A stretch of DNA of 64,000 nt, from assembly GCF_000384335.2 (NCBI RefSeq), contig NZ_KQ031382.1:3979545-4043544 (forward strand), given 5' to 3'. Under the pieces are notes generated by a model. It was not told where the DNA came from. It was given only the letters and a program-made list of their open reading frames with translations, and did not search any database. Origin of the DNA: Hyphomicrobium sp. 99. GTDB lineage: Bacteria; Pseudomonadota; Alphaproteobacteria; Rhizobiales; Hyphomicrobiaceae. How positions within the stretch are numbered: position 1 is the first letter of the stretch; every line of letters begins with the position of its first letter. Shown piece by piece: positions 45,198 to 53,255 of the stretch. The position numbers and the translations under genes were made by a program.

Positions 45198-46193
45198 ATG
45201 GCTAAAAACAAGCACAAAGACAAAAAGCCTGATGAGCCCAACGTCGATCCGCTGACCGATGAAGCCGCCACCGTGAGTTCGAGCCACGACGGCTCGGGGC
45301 GGTCCGCTGAGCATTTGGGCGATCACCACCGATCGGCGTTGCCGAAAGGTTATTCGCTCGACCCTCCGAAATTGCCGAAGGAGATCGACGACGCCGCGAT
45401 GCGCTCCGGCGGCTATCCCTACGACAAGCGCATGAAGCGGGAAGAGTTTGAGGAACGGTTGCTGACTCTGCAGATCGAGCTCATGAAGTTGCAGAAGCAC
45501 AATCTCAAAGTCGGCAACCGCATTCTTTGCCTCTACGAAGGACGCGATGGATCAGGCAAAGGCTCATGCATCAAGGCCTTCAATGAACACATGAACCCGC
45601 GCAACACACGAACCGTTGCGCTTCCCAAGCCGACGGAGACGGAACGCGGCCAGCTCTATTTTCAGCGCTACATGGTCCATCTGCCGAGCGCCGGCGAAGT
45701 CGTTCTCTTCGATCGCTCCTGGTACAATCGCGCCGGCGTCGAACGCGTGATGGGATTTTGCACGCCGGATCAGCTTGCCGTCTTCCTGCGCGAAGCGCCG
45801 GAATACGAGGGCCTTCTCGTTCGCGACGGCATCAAGCTCTTCAAGTATTATCTGACGATCGGCCGCGAGATGCAGCTGAAGCGCTTCTACGAGCGCGCCA
45901 AAAATCCACTGAAGCAATGGAAGCTATCGTCCGTAGATCTGGCGTCTCTCGGCAAGTACGACGATTACACACGCGCCGAAATCGAGATGTTTCGCTTCAC
46001 CCACACGGCCATCGCACCCTGGGCCGTCGTGCGCGCCAACGACCAGCGCCGCGCGCGCCTCGAAACCATTCGCCACGTTCTGCTCTCGATCGAATACGAG
46101 GGACGGGATCTCGACGCGATCGGTAAGCACGATCCGTTGATCATCGGATCGGGTCCCGAATTTTTCCATCCGGGCGTCGATCAGCAAAATTAG
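45198..46193 (+). CDS. ppk2: Polyphosphate kinase 2
   Basis: PPK2-family enzyme that uses polyphosphate to phosphorylate nucleoside diphosphates (GTP or ATP formation). The Walker A reads GRDGSGKGS and the Walker B/lid region DRSWYNRAGVERVMGF; GREMQLKRF is the usual helix following. The N-terminal 70 residues are charged and variable. At 331 residues with one domain it belongs to class I-like PPK2. It stands alone, convergent with the USP-like gene. Confidence 0.95.
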   Translation: MAKNKHKDKKPDEPNVDPLTDEAATVSSSHDGSGRSAEHLGDHHRSALPKGYSLDPPKLPKEIDDAAMRSGGYPYDKRMKREEFEERLLTLQIELMKLQKHNLKVGNRILCLYEGRDGSGKGSCIKAFNEHMNPRNTRTVALPKPTETERGQLYFQRYMVHLPSAGEVVLFDRSWYNRAGVERVMGFCTPDQLAVFLREAPEYEGLLVRDGIKLFKYYLTIGREMQLKRFYERAKNPLKQWKLSSVDLASLGKYDDYTRAEIEMFRFTHTAIAPWAVVRANDQRRARLETIRHVLLSIEYEGRDLDAIGKHDPLIIGSGPEFFHPGVDQQN

Positions 46194-46202
46194 CAGCGCG
46201 CT

Positions 46203-47060
46203 TTAGCGAACGAGAAGGATCGGCGTACGTGCGACGACGGACGCCCGCGCCAATTCACGGCCATCGGCCAACGCCGAGCCGCCGAAAACGGCGATTGTTA
46301 AGCTTGGCTTCAGCCGCGCGATGAATTCCGTCAGCGCGCCCGGAACGCCGAACGTCGGACCCGCCTCCTCGAAGATGAGAGGCAGGCTCGATTCCGATGC
46401 GAGCAACCGCGACTGCCCTTCGATCTCGGCGTAGTCATGCGCGGTGTCGGCACCGATCACGATATGCACCGGCGCGCGGGGCGCAGATAACCGCTCCGCT
46501 GCGCGCAGCATCGACGGCAGCCGTTCGACATCTTCGACGATGACGACAACTCGCGATTGCGTCGATCTTTGTTCGCCACAGAGAAGAAACCCCGTCGCGC
46601 CGCTGACATTGGCAAGCAGCGTCCCGATTACGGAGTCGCTGCGCGCGGCCGGCATGCGCGCCAACGCGACGATGTTCCAAGGCCCGCGCTCGTCGCACAT
46701 CTCCGAAATCCGGTCGACGGCGTCGCCCGAAGCAAGCGTGTGGCGCACCCGAACGCCGTGAGCCGCGCCCACGTCATCGACGGCGCGGCGGCACCGCGTC
46801 ATGAGCAGCTCGAAGCGCCGCTCGTGTTCGACGAAACCGCCCTTCTCGACGCGCGCGGCTTGGCCGACCATCCGGACAGGCACGCCTTCCGCTTCGCCGG
46901 CACTGCCATCGGAAACGACGACCGTTTCGATCTCTGCGCCATAAGCGGCAGCGAGGCGAACAGGCGCTTCAAGGCGCGATGCCGGATAGTTCGCTTCCGG
47001 GTCGAGCCAGAGCACGACGCGACCGGAAAGCTCCGATGCTTCCGCGACATGCGCGATCAC
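46203..47060 (-). CDS. Universal-stress-protein-like tandem protein
   Basis: 285 residues that look like two diverged USP/Rossmann-type halves. The first half has VVLWLDPEANYPASRLEAPV and ends near LLCGE; the second half opens with SRVVVIVEDVERLPSMLRAAERLS and ends with SVVARTPILLVR, a typical USP last strand. No classical ATP-binding G-2x-G-9x-G(S/T) motif is obvious, so nucleotide binding is uncertain. The start ATG overlaps the stop of the Lon-like gene (ATGA at 47057-47060), so both are translated together. A joint function is likely but unknown. Confidence 0.6.
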   Translation of the reverse strand: MIAHVAEASELSGRVVLWLDPEANYPASRLEAPVRLAAAYGAEIETVVVSDGSAGEAEGVPVRMVGQAARVEKGGFVEHERRFELLMTRCRRAVDDVGAAHGVRVRHTLASGDAVDRISEMCDERGPWNIVALARMPAARSDSVIGTLLANVSGATGFLLCGEQRSTQSRVVVIVEDVERLPSMLRAAERLSAPRAPVHIVIGADTAHDYAEIEGQSRLLASESSLPLIFEEAGPTFGVPGALTEFIARLKPSLTIAVFGGSALADGRELARASVVARTPILLVR

Positions 47061-48781
47061 GGCGCGTTACCTTCAGCGCGCCGCGTGAGCGCTTCAGTCA
47101 AATCGGCAGCCCGGATTTGCGATACCGAGTGATCGGCCGCAATCGCATCCGCTTCCTGCAGCAGATGCAAGAGCGCGATCCCCGCGAGCGACACGCGTCC
47201 GCCGCCACGGCGAACCGCATCCTTGTAGATCAGCGGCGCAACGGCCGGGTTGAGTGGGCGAAGGCCGTGATCTGACGCCATACGCGCCGCGCCCTTGGCG
47301 AAATCGGCTTCGCTGAGTTCCGCGATCGGCACGGTGTCGGCAAGCTTCGCGACGTGCGGGAAATATCGCGCGACGCCCGGCTCGATGGCTTCGAGCTTCG
47401 ACCACGATTGCGCATCGGCAATGAGCACGATCGTCGCGAGCAGCGGAATGGGATCGGCTTTGAGGCCAACGCCGGCCGCATTGATCGGCACAATCTCTTT
47501 GCTGCGAATGGCGGCGCTGAGCGCAAGCCATGCACGCGGGTCAGCGGCAAGCTTCCACGCCTCGATGATGACGATACCTGATCCGGCGCGCATCAGATGG
47601 CCGGGAAGAAGTACGGGCACACCCAGCGCATCGCGGCTGATTTCGCCGAGCAGATCGGACGCCGAGGCATTCCGCGCGATGACGACATGGCTGCGCACCG
47701 ATGGATCGTAAAAATGCCCGTCATCGCAGTCGAGCAGCACAGCCGGCATATACCGTTCGACACCGACGCCGCGGACGGCCGACGTCATGAACGCTTCTTC
47801 GATCGCGTCCAGCGCCGCAGCAATGGAGGCGTTCTCAGGATAGGATTTCTTGATCGCAGCAAGGCCCGGACGCACAGCCCGGAGCGCCGTCTGCCGGAGA
47901 AGAGCCTCGTGCTTCTCGCTGGCGCTGAATTCAGCCTCCGGAAGCGTCGCGACGATGGACTGAAGCTCGTCCTCGAAGGCCGTGATCTTGGCTTCGACAT
48001 TGCGCTTGAGGGAATCCGGCAGCGCGCGAAAAACATCCGATCGGACGACGCGGCCCTCATGCATGGGCGCGAGGACGTAACCGTCGAGCGATTTGACGAC
48101 GGCGATGTTCTGCGCCTCCGCCCGCCGCCGCACGGGCTCGACGGCCTTTTCGCTTTGATAGCGCATCTCCTCCTCGAGCAAATCGAGGCTGATGCGATGC
48201 TCTTCGCTTTTGAGATAGCGATTGAATGCGGCCCACGCCTTGGTCGTCGCCCCGCGAACGTCGCGCCGGAAACGCGCCCCGTCGCCAGGCGGCAAGACGA
48301 AGCCCTTCGCGCGCGACGGCGCATCATGATCGACGACGTAAATCCAATCCGGAGACGGCGACCGCTCGACATCCTTGCCGATGGACTCGGCAAGTTGGAG
48401 ACGGCCCGTGCCGGGCTGCCCCAGGATAACGAGATGCTCTCCGCGGCTCGCTTCGAGTGCCGTGCGAATTTTCGCAATCGCGCGTTTCTGTCCGAAGAAG
48501 TGCGTCTGCTCGATGGGCTTGATCGTCGCCGGATCTTTCGCCGTCTTTTGCTCGTTCGGCGTCTTCTGCTCTTTCGTTTCGCCGTCCTCTGCCACCGCAG
48601 AGACGTCGGCCAAACGATCGGCGAGACGGCTCGTCACGAGCGTCACGACATTGGTCGCAGCCTCCGTTGCGCTGCGCTTGATCGCGCTCCCCGGCTTATC
48701 CGCGGCCGCACTCTCGTCCCCAACGTTCGTCGGAGCGTCGGCTTTTTTCTCCGATCTGCTACGCCAGAAAACCATTCGCAC
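47057..48781 (-). CDS. Lon-related AAA protein without protease domain
   Basis: 574 residues. The N-terminal 90 are polar and Glu/Lys-rich. The P-loop is GQPGTGRL (121-128): Gly-rich as in the Lon-related AAA_32 family, but with Arg for Lys and Leu for Ser/Thr. The family's helical insertion, VVARNASASDLLGEIS-like segment and LPGHLMRAGSGIVIIEAWKL (matching GALHRANGGYLVLD of relatives) follow, then the lid. The sequence ends there: the S16 protease domain that normally follows is absent. It may be an ATP-sensing or adaptor remnant. It is translationally coupled to the USP-like gene and divergent from mmcB. Confidence 0.72.
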   Translation of the reverse strand: MRMVFWRSRSEKKADAPTNVGDESAAADKPGSAIKRSATEAATNVVTLVTSRLADRLADVSAVAEDGETKEQKTPNEQKTAKDPATIKPIEQTHFFGQKRAIAKIRTALEASRGEHLVILGQPGTGRLQLAESIGKDVERSPSPDWIYVVDHDAPSRAKGFVLPPGDGARFRRDVRGATTKAWAAFNRYLKSEEHRISLDLLEEEMRYQSEKAVEPVRRRAEAQNIAVVKSLDGYVLAPMHEGRVVRSDVFRALPDSLKRNVEAKITAFEDELQSIVATLPEAEFSASEKHEALLRQTALRAVRPGLAAIKKSYPENASIAAALDAIEEAFMTSAVRGVGVERYMPAVLLDCDDGHFYDPSVRSHVVIARNASASDLLGEISRDALGVPVLLPGHLMRAGSGIVIIEAWKLAADPRAWLALSAAIRSKEIVPINAAGVGLKADPIPLLATIVLIADAQSWSKLEAIEPGVARYFPHVAKLADTVPIAELSEADFAKGAARMASDHGLRPLNPAVAPLIYKDAVRRGGGRVSLAGIALLHLLQEADAIAADHSVSQIRAADLTEALTRRAEGNAP

Positions 48782-48890
48782 GATCTCTCCCCTGGAGACT
48801 TACGACTATCGCATGCTGTGTCGGGTGACAAAGAGGCTGCCCCCGCCGCCCGCTTGCCAGTGACAGTCGCACGGGCATAATGGCGGCACC

Positions 48891-49388
48891 ATGACCGAGG
48901 CCGCGCCGTCCGCAACGAATCCCGCCTCTCCCGTTCTTCCCAGCGAAAAGGCCCGGGATTATGAACGCGCCCGCGCCATCCTCCGCGGCACGCAGCGGCT
49001 GCTCCGGTCGCTCGATTTCGAAAGCGTGAGCGAGGTCTCGCTCGCCAATGGACGCCGCGCCGACGTCTTGGGTATCCGCCGCGACGGCGAGATTTGGATC
49101 GTTGAGATCAAGTCGAGTATTGCCGACTTCCGGGCCGATCAGAAATGGCCGGAGTATCGCGACTACTGCGATGCACTTCTCTTCGCAGTCGCAGCGGATT
49201 TCCCGTCGGAGATTTTGCCGGTCGATACCGGATTGATCCTCGCCGACGCCTATGCGGGCGAGATGGTGCGAACGCCGCCGCACCATCCATTACCAGCCGC
49301 TCGGCGTAAAGCCGTGACGATTGCGCTCGCGCGCACGGCGTCGATGCGGTTGCACGCCGAGCGTGATCCGGGCTTCGGGATAGAATGA
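48891..49388 (+). CDS. mmcB: MmcB family DNA-repair protein
   Basis: 165 residues with a compact nuclease-like fold: VSLANGRRADVLGIRRDG, EIWIVEIKSSIADFRADQKW and YRDYCDALLFAV, where Asp, Glu-x-Lys form a PD-(D/E)XK-like core. MmcB in Caulobacter takes part in damage-induced mutagenesis (family knowledge). It starts with ATG at 48891, divergent from the Lon-like gene by about 110 bases. No SOS box was confidently identified. Confidence 0.88.
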   Translation: MTEAAPSATNPASPVLPSEKARDYERARAILRGTQRLLRSLDFESVSEVSLANGRRADVLGIRRDGEIWIVEIKSSIADFRADQKWPEYRDYCDALLFAVAADFPSEILPVDTGLILADAYAGEMVRTPPHHPLPAARRKAVTIALARTASMRLHAERDPGFGIE

Positions 49389-49419
49389 AAAGCCAAGCGC
49401 TTTAGCTGTCGCCGCCGCT

Positions 49420-50004
49420 TTATTTCGGTGCGCGCTTCGCGAGGATGCGTTGCAGCGTACGGCGATGCATATTCAGCCGGCGCGCTGTTTCCGAGACGTT
49501 GCGATTGCAAAGCTCATACACGCGCTGAATGTGCTCCCAACGCACGCGGTCCGCCGACATCGGGTTCTCCGGCGGTGGTGCCTTTGAATCCGTCGGAGCG
49601 AGAAGCGCGTCGGTAACATCGTCGGCGTCAGCAGGCTTCGCGAGATAATCGACGGCGCCGAGCTTCACGGCCGAAACCGCCGTTGCGATATTGCCGTAGC
49701 CGGTGAGAACGATCGCGCGCGCATCGGGTCGGGCCCTCGCGAGCTCGGCGATGACGTCGAGACCGGAGCCATCTTCGAGACGCATGTCGACGACAGCAAA
49801 GGCCGGCGCCTTTTCGCGGATGAGATCGACGCCTTCAGCAACGGAATGGCCGAAACGAACCTCGAAGCCGCGAAGCTCCATGGCGCGCGCCAAGCGTTGC
49901 AGAAACGACCTGTCGTCGTCGACGATGACCAACGAACGGTCGGCCGGCAATTCATCCTGTTTGAATGACAGGTCTTCGGTAACCAAAGGAGCCTCCCGGA
50001 TCAC
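49420..50004 (-). CDS. regA: Redox response regulator RegA/ActR
   Basis: Response regulator of the RegA/PrrA/ActR family. Receiver domain with acidic pocket VIVDDDRSF, phospho-acceptor Asp73 in VVDMRLEDGSG, and conserved Lys in LAKPADADDV. The C-terminal Fis-like helix-turn-helix is NRNVSETARRLNMHRRTLQRILAKRAP, matching the near-invariant RegA recognition helix. The length is 194. It lies 140 bases downstream of regB on the minus strand. RegA controls redox-dependent respiration, carbon and nitrogen functions. Confidence 0.95.
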   Translation of the reverse strand: MIREAPLVTEDLSFKQDELPADRSLVIVDDDRSFLQRLARAMELRGFEVRFGHSVAEGVDLIREKAPAFAVVDMRLEDGSGLDVIAELARARPDARAIVLTGYGNIATAVSAVKLGAVDYLAKPADADDVTDALLAPTDSKAPPPENPMSADRVRWEHIQRVYELCNRNVSETARRLNMHRRTLQRILAKRAPK

Positions 50005-50144
50005 TTATTATCCGTTGCTTTTTTCATGACAGGCCATAATCCATCGCCGCCTACCCGGCTGCAACCCCTTACGCAAGCAAAAAACAACCTAAAAGGTTAC
50101 TATCAGAGCAAAAACCGAACACCCATTCGTGCCAAATCGACGGA

Positions 50145-51539
50145 TTATGCCACTTTCGTCGCCGAAGAACGCCGTCCCGGCCAGGCGAAAGCACCGGGCG
50201 GGAGTTCGAAAGCGGTTCTCGGCCATGAGATCTGAATATTGGCCCCATGACGAGGCGGCGTGAGGTTTGAGAAGGACACGGTCGCGCCTGAACGCTCCAG
50301 AAGCGTCTTGGCGATGAAGAGTCCGAGCCCCAGTCCCGAGTGGCCGTGATCGCCCTTGTCTTCGAAGCGCCGCGTCGTGACGTAAGGCTCGCCGATGCTG
50401 TCCATCATCTCGGGCGCAAAGCCCGGACCATCGTCGGAGATCGTGAAGAAGACGTGCGAGCCGTTCCAGCGCGCCGTGATCTGCACCTCCGAATTCGCGA
50501 AGCCGACGGCATTCTCGATGAGATTGCCGAGCCCGTAGATGACGCCCGGGCGGCGATGCGCAACGGGCTCGATCCTCACTTCGTCGTCGAGGCCCGGCAA
50601 CGGACTTGCAGAAATGATGATGCGCTTGCCGGCGTTCCGATGCGGCGTCGATGCTTCTTCGAGGAGCTCCACCACGCTGAGGCTCGCGTGCATCGGATCC
50701 TGCTCGTCAGGCTTACGCGTCAGCTTCTGCAGAATTTCCCGGCAGCGGCGGGCCTGACTGTGAAGAAGCTGCAAGTCCTCGCGATAGCGGCTATCGCTGC
50801 CAAGCTCGTGCTCAAGTTCCTTGGCGACGAGCGCGATCGTCGAAAGCGGCGTGCCGAGTTCATGCGCCGCCGCTGCCGCCAATCCGTCGAGCGCGTGCAG
50901 CCTCTGCTCGCTCGCAAGCACCATGTCTGTCGCCGCCAAAGCAGCTGACATCTGCCGGGATTCCTTGTTCAATCGCCATGTGAAGAAGGCCATGAACACC
51001 ATCGACGCGGTCATCGCCAGCAGCAAACCGATCTTGTAATCGGTCGGAAGTTCGAAACGCGTCCCCTCCCGCCACGGCAGCGGATAATGATTGTTGATGA
51101 GCAGCATGCCGATCGCGATCACGGCTGAACCAAGGAACACCGTGTAGCGCGGCGGCAGCGTCGCGGCCGCGACCGTGACCGGGGCGACGAGCAAAACCGA
51201 AAACGGATTTTGAATGCCGCCCGTCAGATAGAGGAGACCCGCGAGCTGCAAGACGTCGTAGACGAGAAGACCGAGCGCGAACCGCGTGCTGAGGCGGTAG
51301 CGCACCGGAAAGCGGATCGACAGAAAGACATTCAGCCACGCCGACAGCGCGATGAGAACGAGGCAACTTCCGATGTTCAATGGGAAGCCGTAGAGCAGCG
51401 TCACTGCCGCGATGGCAGCGAGCTGGCCGAGCACCGCCATCCAGCGAAGACGAACGCTCGTCATGAGGCGGAGCTGGCTCTCGCGTTCGTTTACGATGCC
51501 CTTGAGAACCGGCGCGGGCGCGCTATCAGTAGGCATACT
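50145..51539 (-). CDS. regB: Redox sensor kinase RegB/ActS
   Basis: Membrane histidine kinase paired with RegA. The ATG at 51539 (MSMPTDSAP) is chosen over an upstream frame start at 51611. Six membrane helices fill the N-terminal part, with the quinone-site motif GGIQNPFSVLL. The H-box is AAAAHELGTPLSTIA. A Cys lies 40 residues after the His, in SQARRCREIL, at the spacing of the redox-active Cys in Rhodobacter RegB. ATPase motifs NLIENAVGFA, DDGPGF and GLGLGLF follow. It is divergent from sco. Confidence 0.93.
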   Translation of the reverse strand, partial: SMPTDSAPAPVLKGIVNERESQLRLMTSVRLRWMAVLGQLAAIAAVTLLYGFPLNIGSCLVLIALSAWLNVFLSIRFPVRYRLSTRFALGLLVYDVLQLAGLLYLTGGIQNPFSVLLVAPVTVAAATLPPRYTVFLGSAVIAIGMLLINNHYPLPWREGTRFELPTDYKIGLLLAMTASMVFMAFFTWRLNKESRQMSAALAATDMVLASEQRLHALDGLAAAAAHELGTPLSTIALVAKELEHELGSDSRYREDLQLLHSQARRCREILQKLTRKPDEQDPMHASLSVVELLEEASTPHRNAGKRIIISASPLPGLDDEVRIEPVAHRRPGVIYGLGNLIENAVGFANSEVQITARWNGSHVFFTISDDGPGFAPEMMDSIGEPYVTTRRFEDKGDHGHSGLGLGLFIAKTLLERSGATVSFSNLTPPRHGANIQISWPRTAFELPPGAFAWPGRRSSATKVA

Positions 51540-51677
51540 CATGAAATCGATGAATCCGGTTTCGAAGTCGTGACCGCAAGCCGCATATCGCTCGCGCTTG
51601 CACGCCTGCATTAGAAAGCCGACATCTTATCAGCTTAGCTTCATTCTTACCCAAAGGGCGACGGAGACATCAAGCTT

Positions 51678-52283
51678 ATGAACCGCACGACGATTGGGAT
51701 GGTCTTCGCCGGCCTTCTGACAGGCGCCGCACTTGGGTTTATTGCGCTTAAAGTACCGACCCCGGCAATGAATACCGAAACCCAAGTCACCGGTAAGCCG
51801 GCTGTCGGGGGTCCGTTCAGCCTTTTCGATCAGACCGGCAAGCGGGTGACCGACAAGGACTTTCTTGGACGGTATATGCTCGTCTTCTTTGGTTATACAA
51901 ATTGTCCGGATATTTGTCCTGCCGGTCTTCAGGTGATGTCAGCTGCTCTCGACAAGCTCGGCGACCGCGCCCGCGACGTCGTTCCGGTCTTCATCACGCT
52001 TGACCCGAAGGAAGATACGCCCGAGCGGCTCGCGACATATCTGAAAAGCTTTCATCCGCGTCTCGTCGGCTTGACCGGAAGCGAGAGCGACACTGCAGCG
52101 GCAGCCAAAGCCTATCGCGTTTTTTACCAGAAGGTTCCTGACGACAAAGATCCTTCGCACTACAGCATCGATCACTCGGCGATCTTCTACCTGATGGGCA
52201 AGGACGGAACATTGGTTGCGCCGATCCCGCACACGAACGACGTTGATCAACTCGCACTCGCGATCGAAAAAGCAATTCATTAA
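51678..52283 (+). CDS. senC: SCO1/SenC/PrrC family copper protein
   Basis: 201-residue membrane-anchored thioredoxin-like protein for copper delivery to cytochrome c oxidase and redox signalling. An N-terminal helix near residues 7-25 anchors it. The copper site is FGYTNCPDICP (Cys-x3-Cys) and the distant His is in IDHSAIFYLM. It is divergent from regB, the conserved regB-senC-regA neighbourhood. A GGAG lies upstream of the ATG. Confidence 0.95.
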   Translation: MNRTTIGMVFAGLLTGAALGFIALKVPTPAMNTETQVTGKPAVGGPFSLFDQTGKRVTDKDFLGRYMLVFFGYTNCPDICPAGLQVMSAALDKLGDRARDVVPVFITLDPKEDTPERLATYLKSFHPRLVGLTGSESDTAAAAKAYRVFYQKVPDDKDPSHYSIDHSAIFYLMGKDGTLVAPIPHTNDVDQLALAIEKAIH

Positions 52284-52474
52284 ACATTCGCGGCGATTCG
52301 TTCCTGAGACCGGAGCGCCACACTTTCACACGCTGGAGTTATCACTCCGGACATTGCTGCTGGAGCAACGAGCCGAACCTTGTTAGGTCATCTTAGTGCT
52401 GTATTGATCCGGCACACGCGAACGGCACTTCGTTGCATCAGTCAGATGCGCGTCGGCTTTTGGGGGCAGAGCGC

Positions 52475-53248
52475 ATGAGGATCATAAATGGACATCGCGC
52501 CATCGACCTGAGTTCAAAATCGCGATCGGTTCGTCTCGAGGACATCGGCGCACAGTTGGAAGTCCGCCGTCATCCGGGAGCACGCCGCTTGACGTTGCGC
52601 GTCAGCCGCACGCGCCGCGCGGTGATCGTCACGCTTCCTCTTCAATGCGATCTCGATGAAGCAGGCACGTTTCTCAACCGGCACATCGATTGGGTTCGCG
52701 CACGGTTGGACAGTCTTCCCAACCACGTTCCCTTCGAAGACGCAGCCGCGATGCCACTGCGCGGTGTCCCGCATACGATTTCATTTACGGGCAACACGCG
52801 CACGCGTTTGATCTCCGTCGACGATCGTCAAGCCAATCGCCCCACGATCGTCGTCCCGGGCGACAAGGAGCGTGCACCCGACAGGCTGACGCGTTTTCTG
52901 TTCGATGAAGCCAAAAGCGATCTCGCGACCAGCGTTGCCAAGTACGCGCGTCCGCTAGCCGTGAAGCCAACGCGCATCGCCATTCGCGATCAGACGAGCC
53001 GATGGGGCTCGTGCTCCACAACGGGCGCGCTTTCGTTCTCGTGGCGCCTGATCCTGGCTCCGTCCTTCGTGCTCGATTACGTCGCCGCGCACGAAGTCGC
53101 TCATCTCTCGGAGATGAACCACGGCCCGCGCTTTTGGGCGCTCGTCAAAAAGATCTGCCCCGAATTCGAAACCGCGAAGCAATGGTTGCAGGTTCTGGGA
53201 CCCGATCTTCATCGCTACGGACCAGCGCACGGCCAGTCACAGAACTGA
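52475..53248 (+). CDS. YgjP-type zinc metallopeptidase
   Basis: M48-like/DUF45 family. From the ATG at 52475 (GGGGG about 9 bases upstream) it has 257 residues. The zinc motif is AAHEVAHLSEMNHGPRFW (HExxH plus distant His), and SRWGSCSTTGALSFSWRLILAP is the family's other hallmark. The role is not known; no signal peptide is seen, so it is cytosolic. An earlier TTG at 52433 is less likely. Confidence 0.88.
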   Translation: MRIINGHRAIDLSSKSRSVRLEDIGAQLEVRRHPGARRLTLRVSRTRRAVIVTLPLQCDLDEAGTFLNRHIDWVRARLDSLPNHVPFEDAAAMPLRGVPHTISFTGNTRTRLISVDDRQANRPTIVVPGDKERAPDRLTRFLFDEAKSDLATSVAKYARPLAVKPTRIAIRDQTSRWGSCSTTGALSFSWRLILAPSFVLDYVAAHEVAHLSEMNHGPRFWALVKKICPEFETAKQWLQVLGPDLHRYGPAHGQSQN

Positions 53249-53255
53249 CCCGCAC

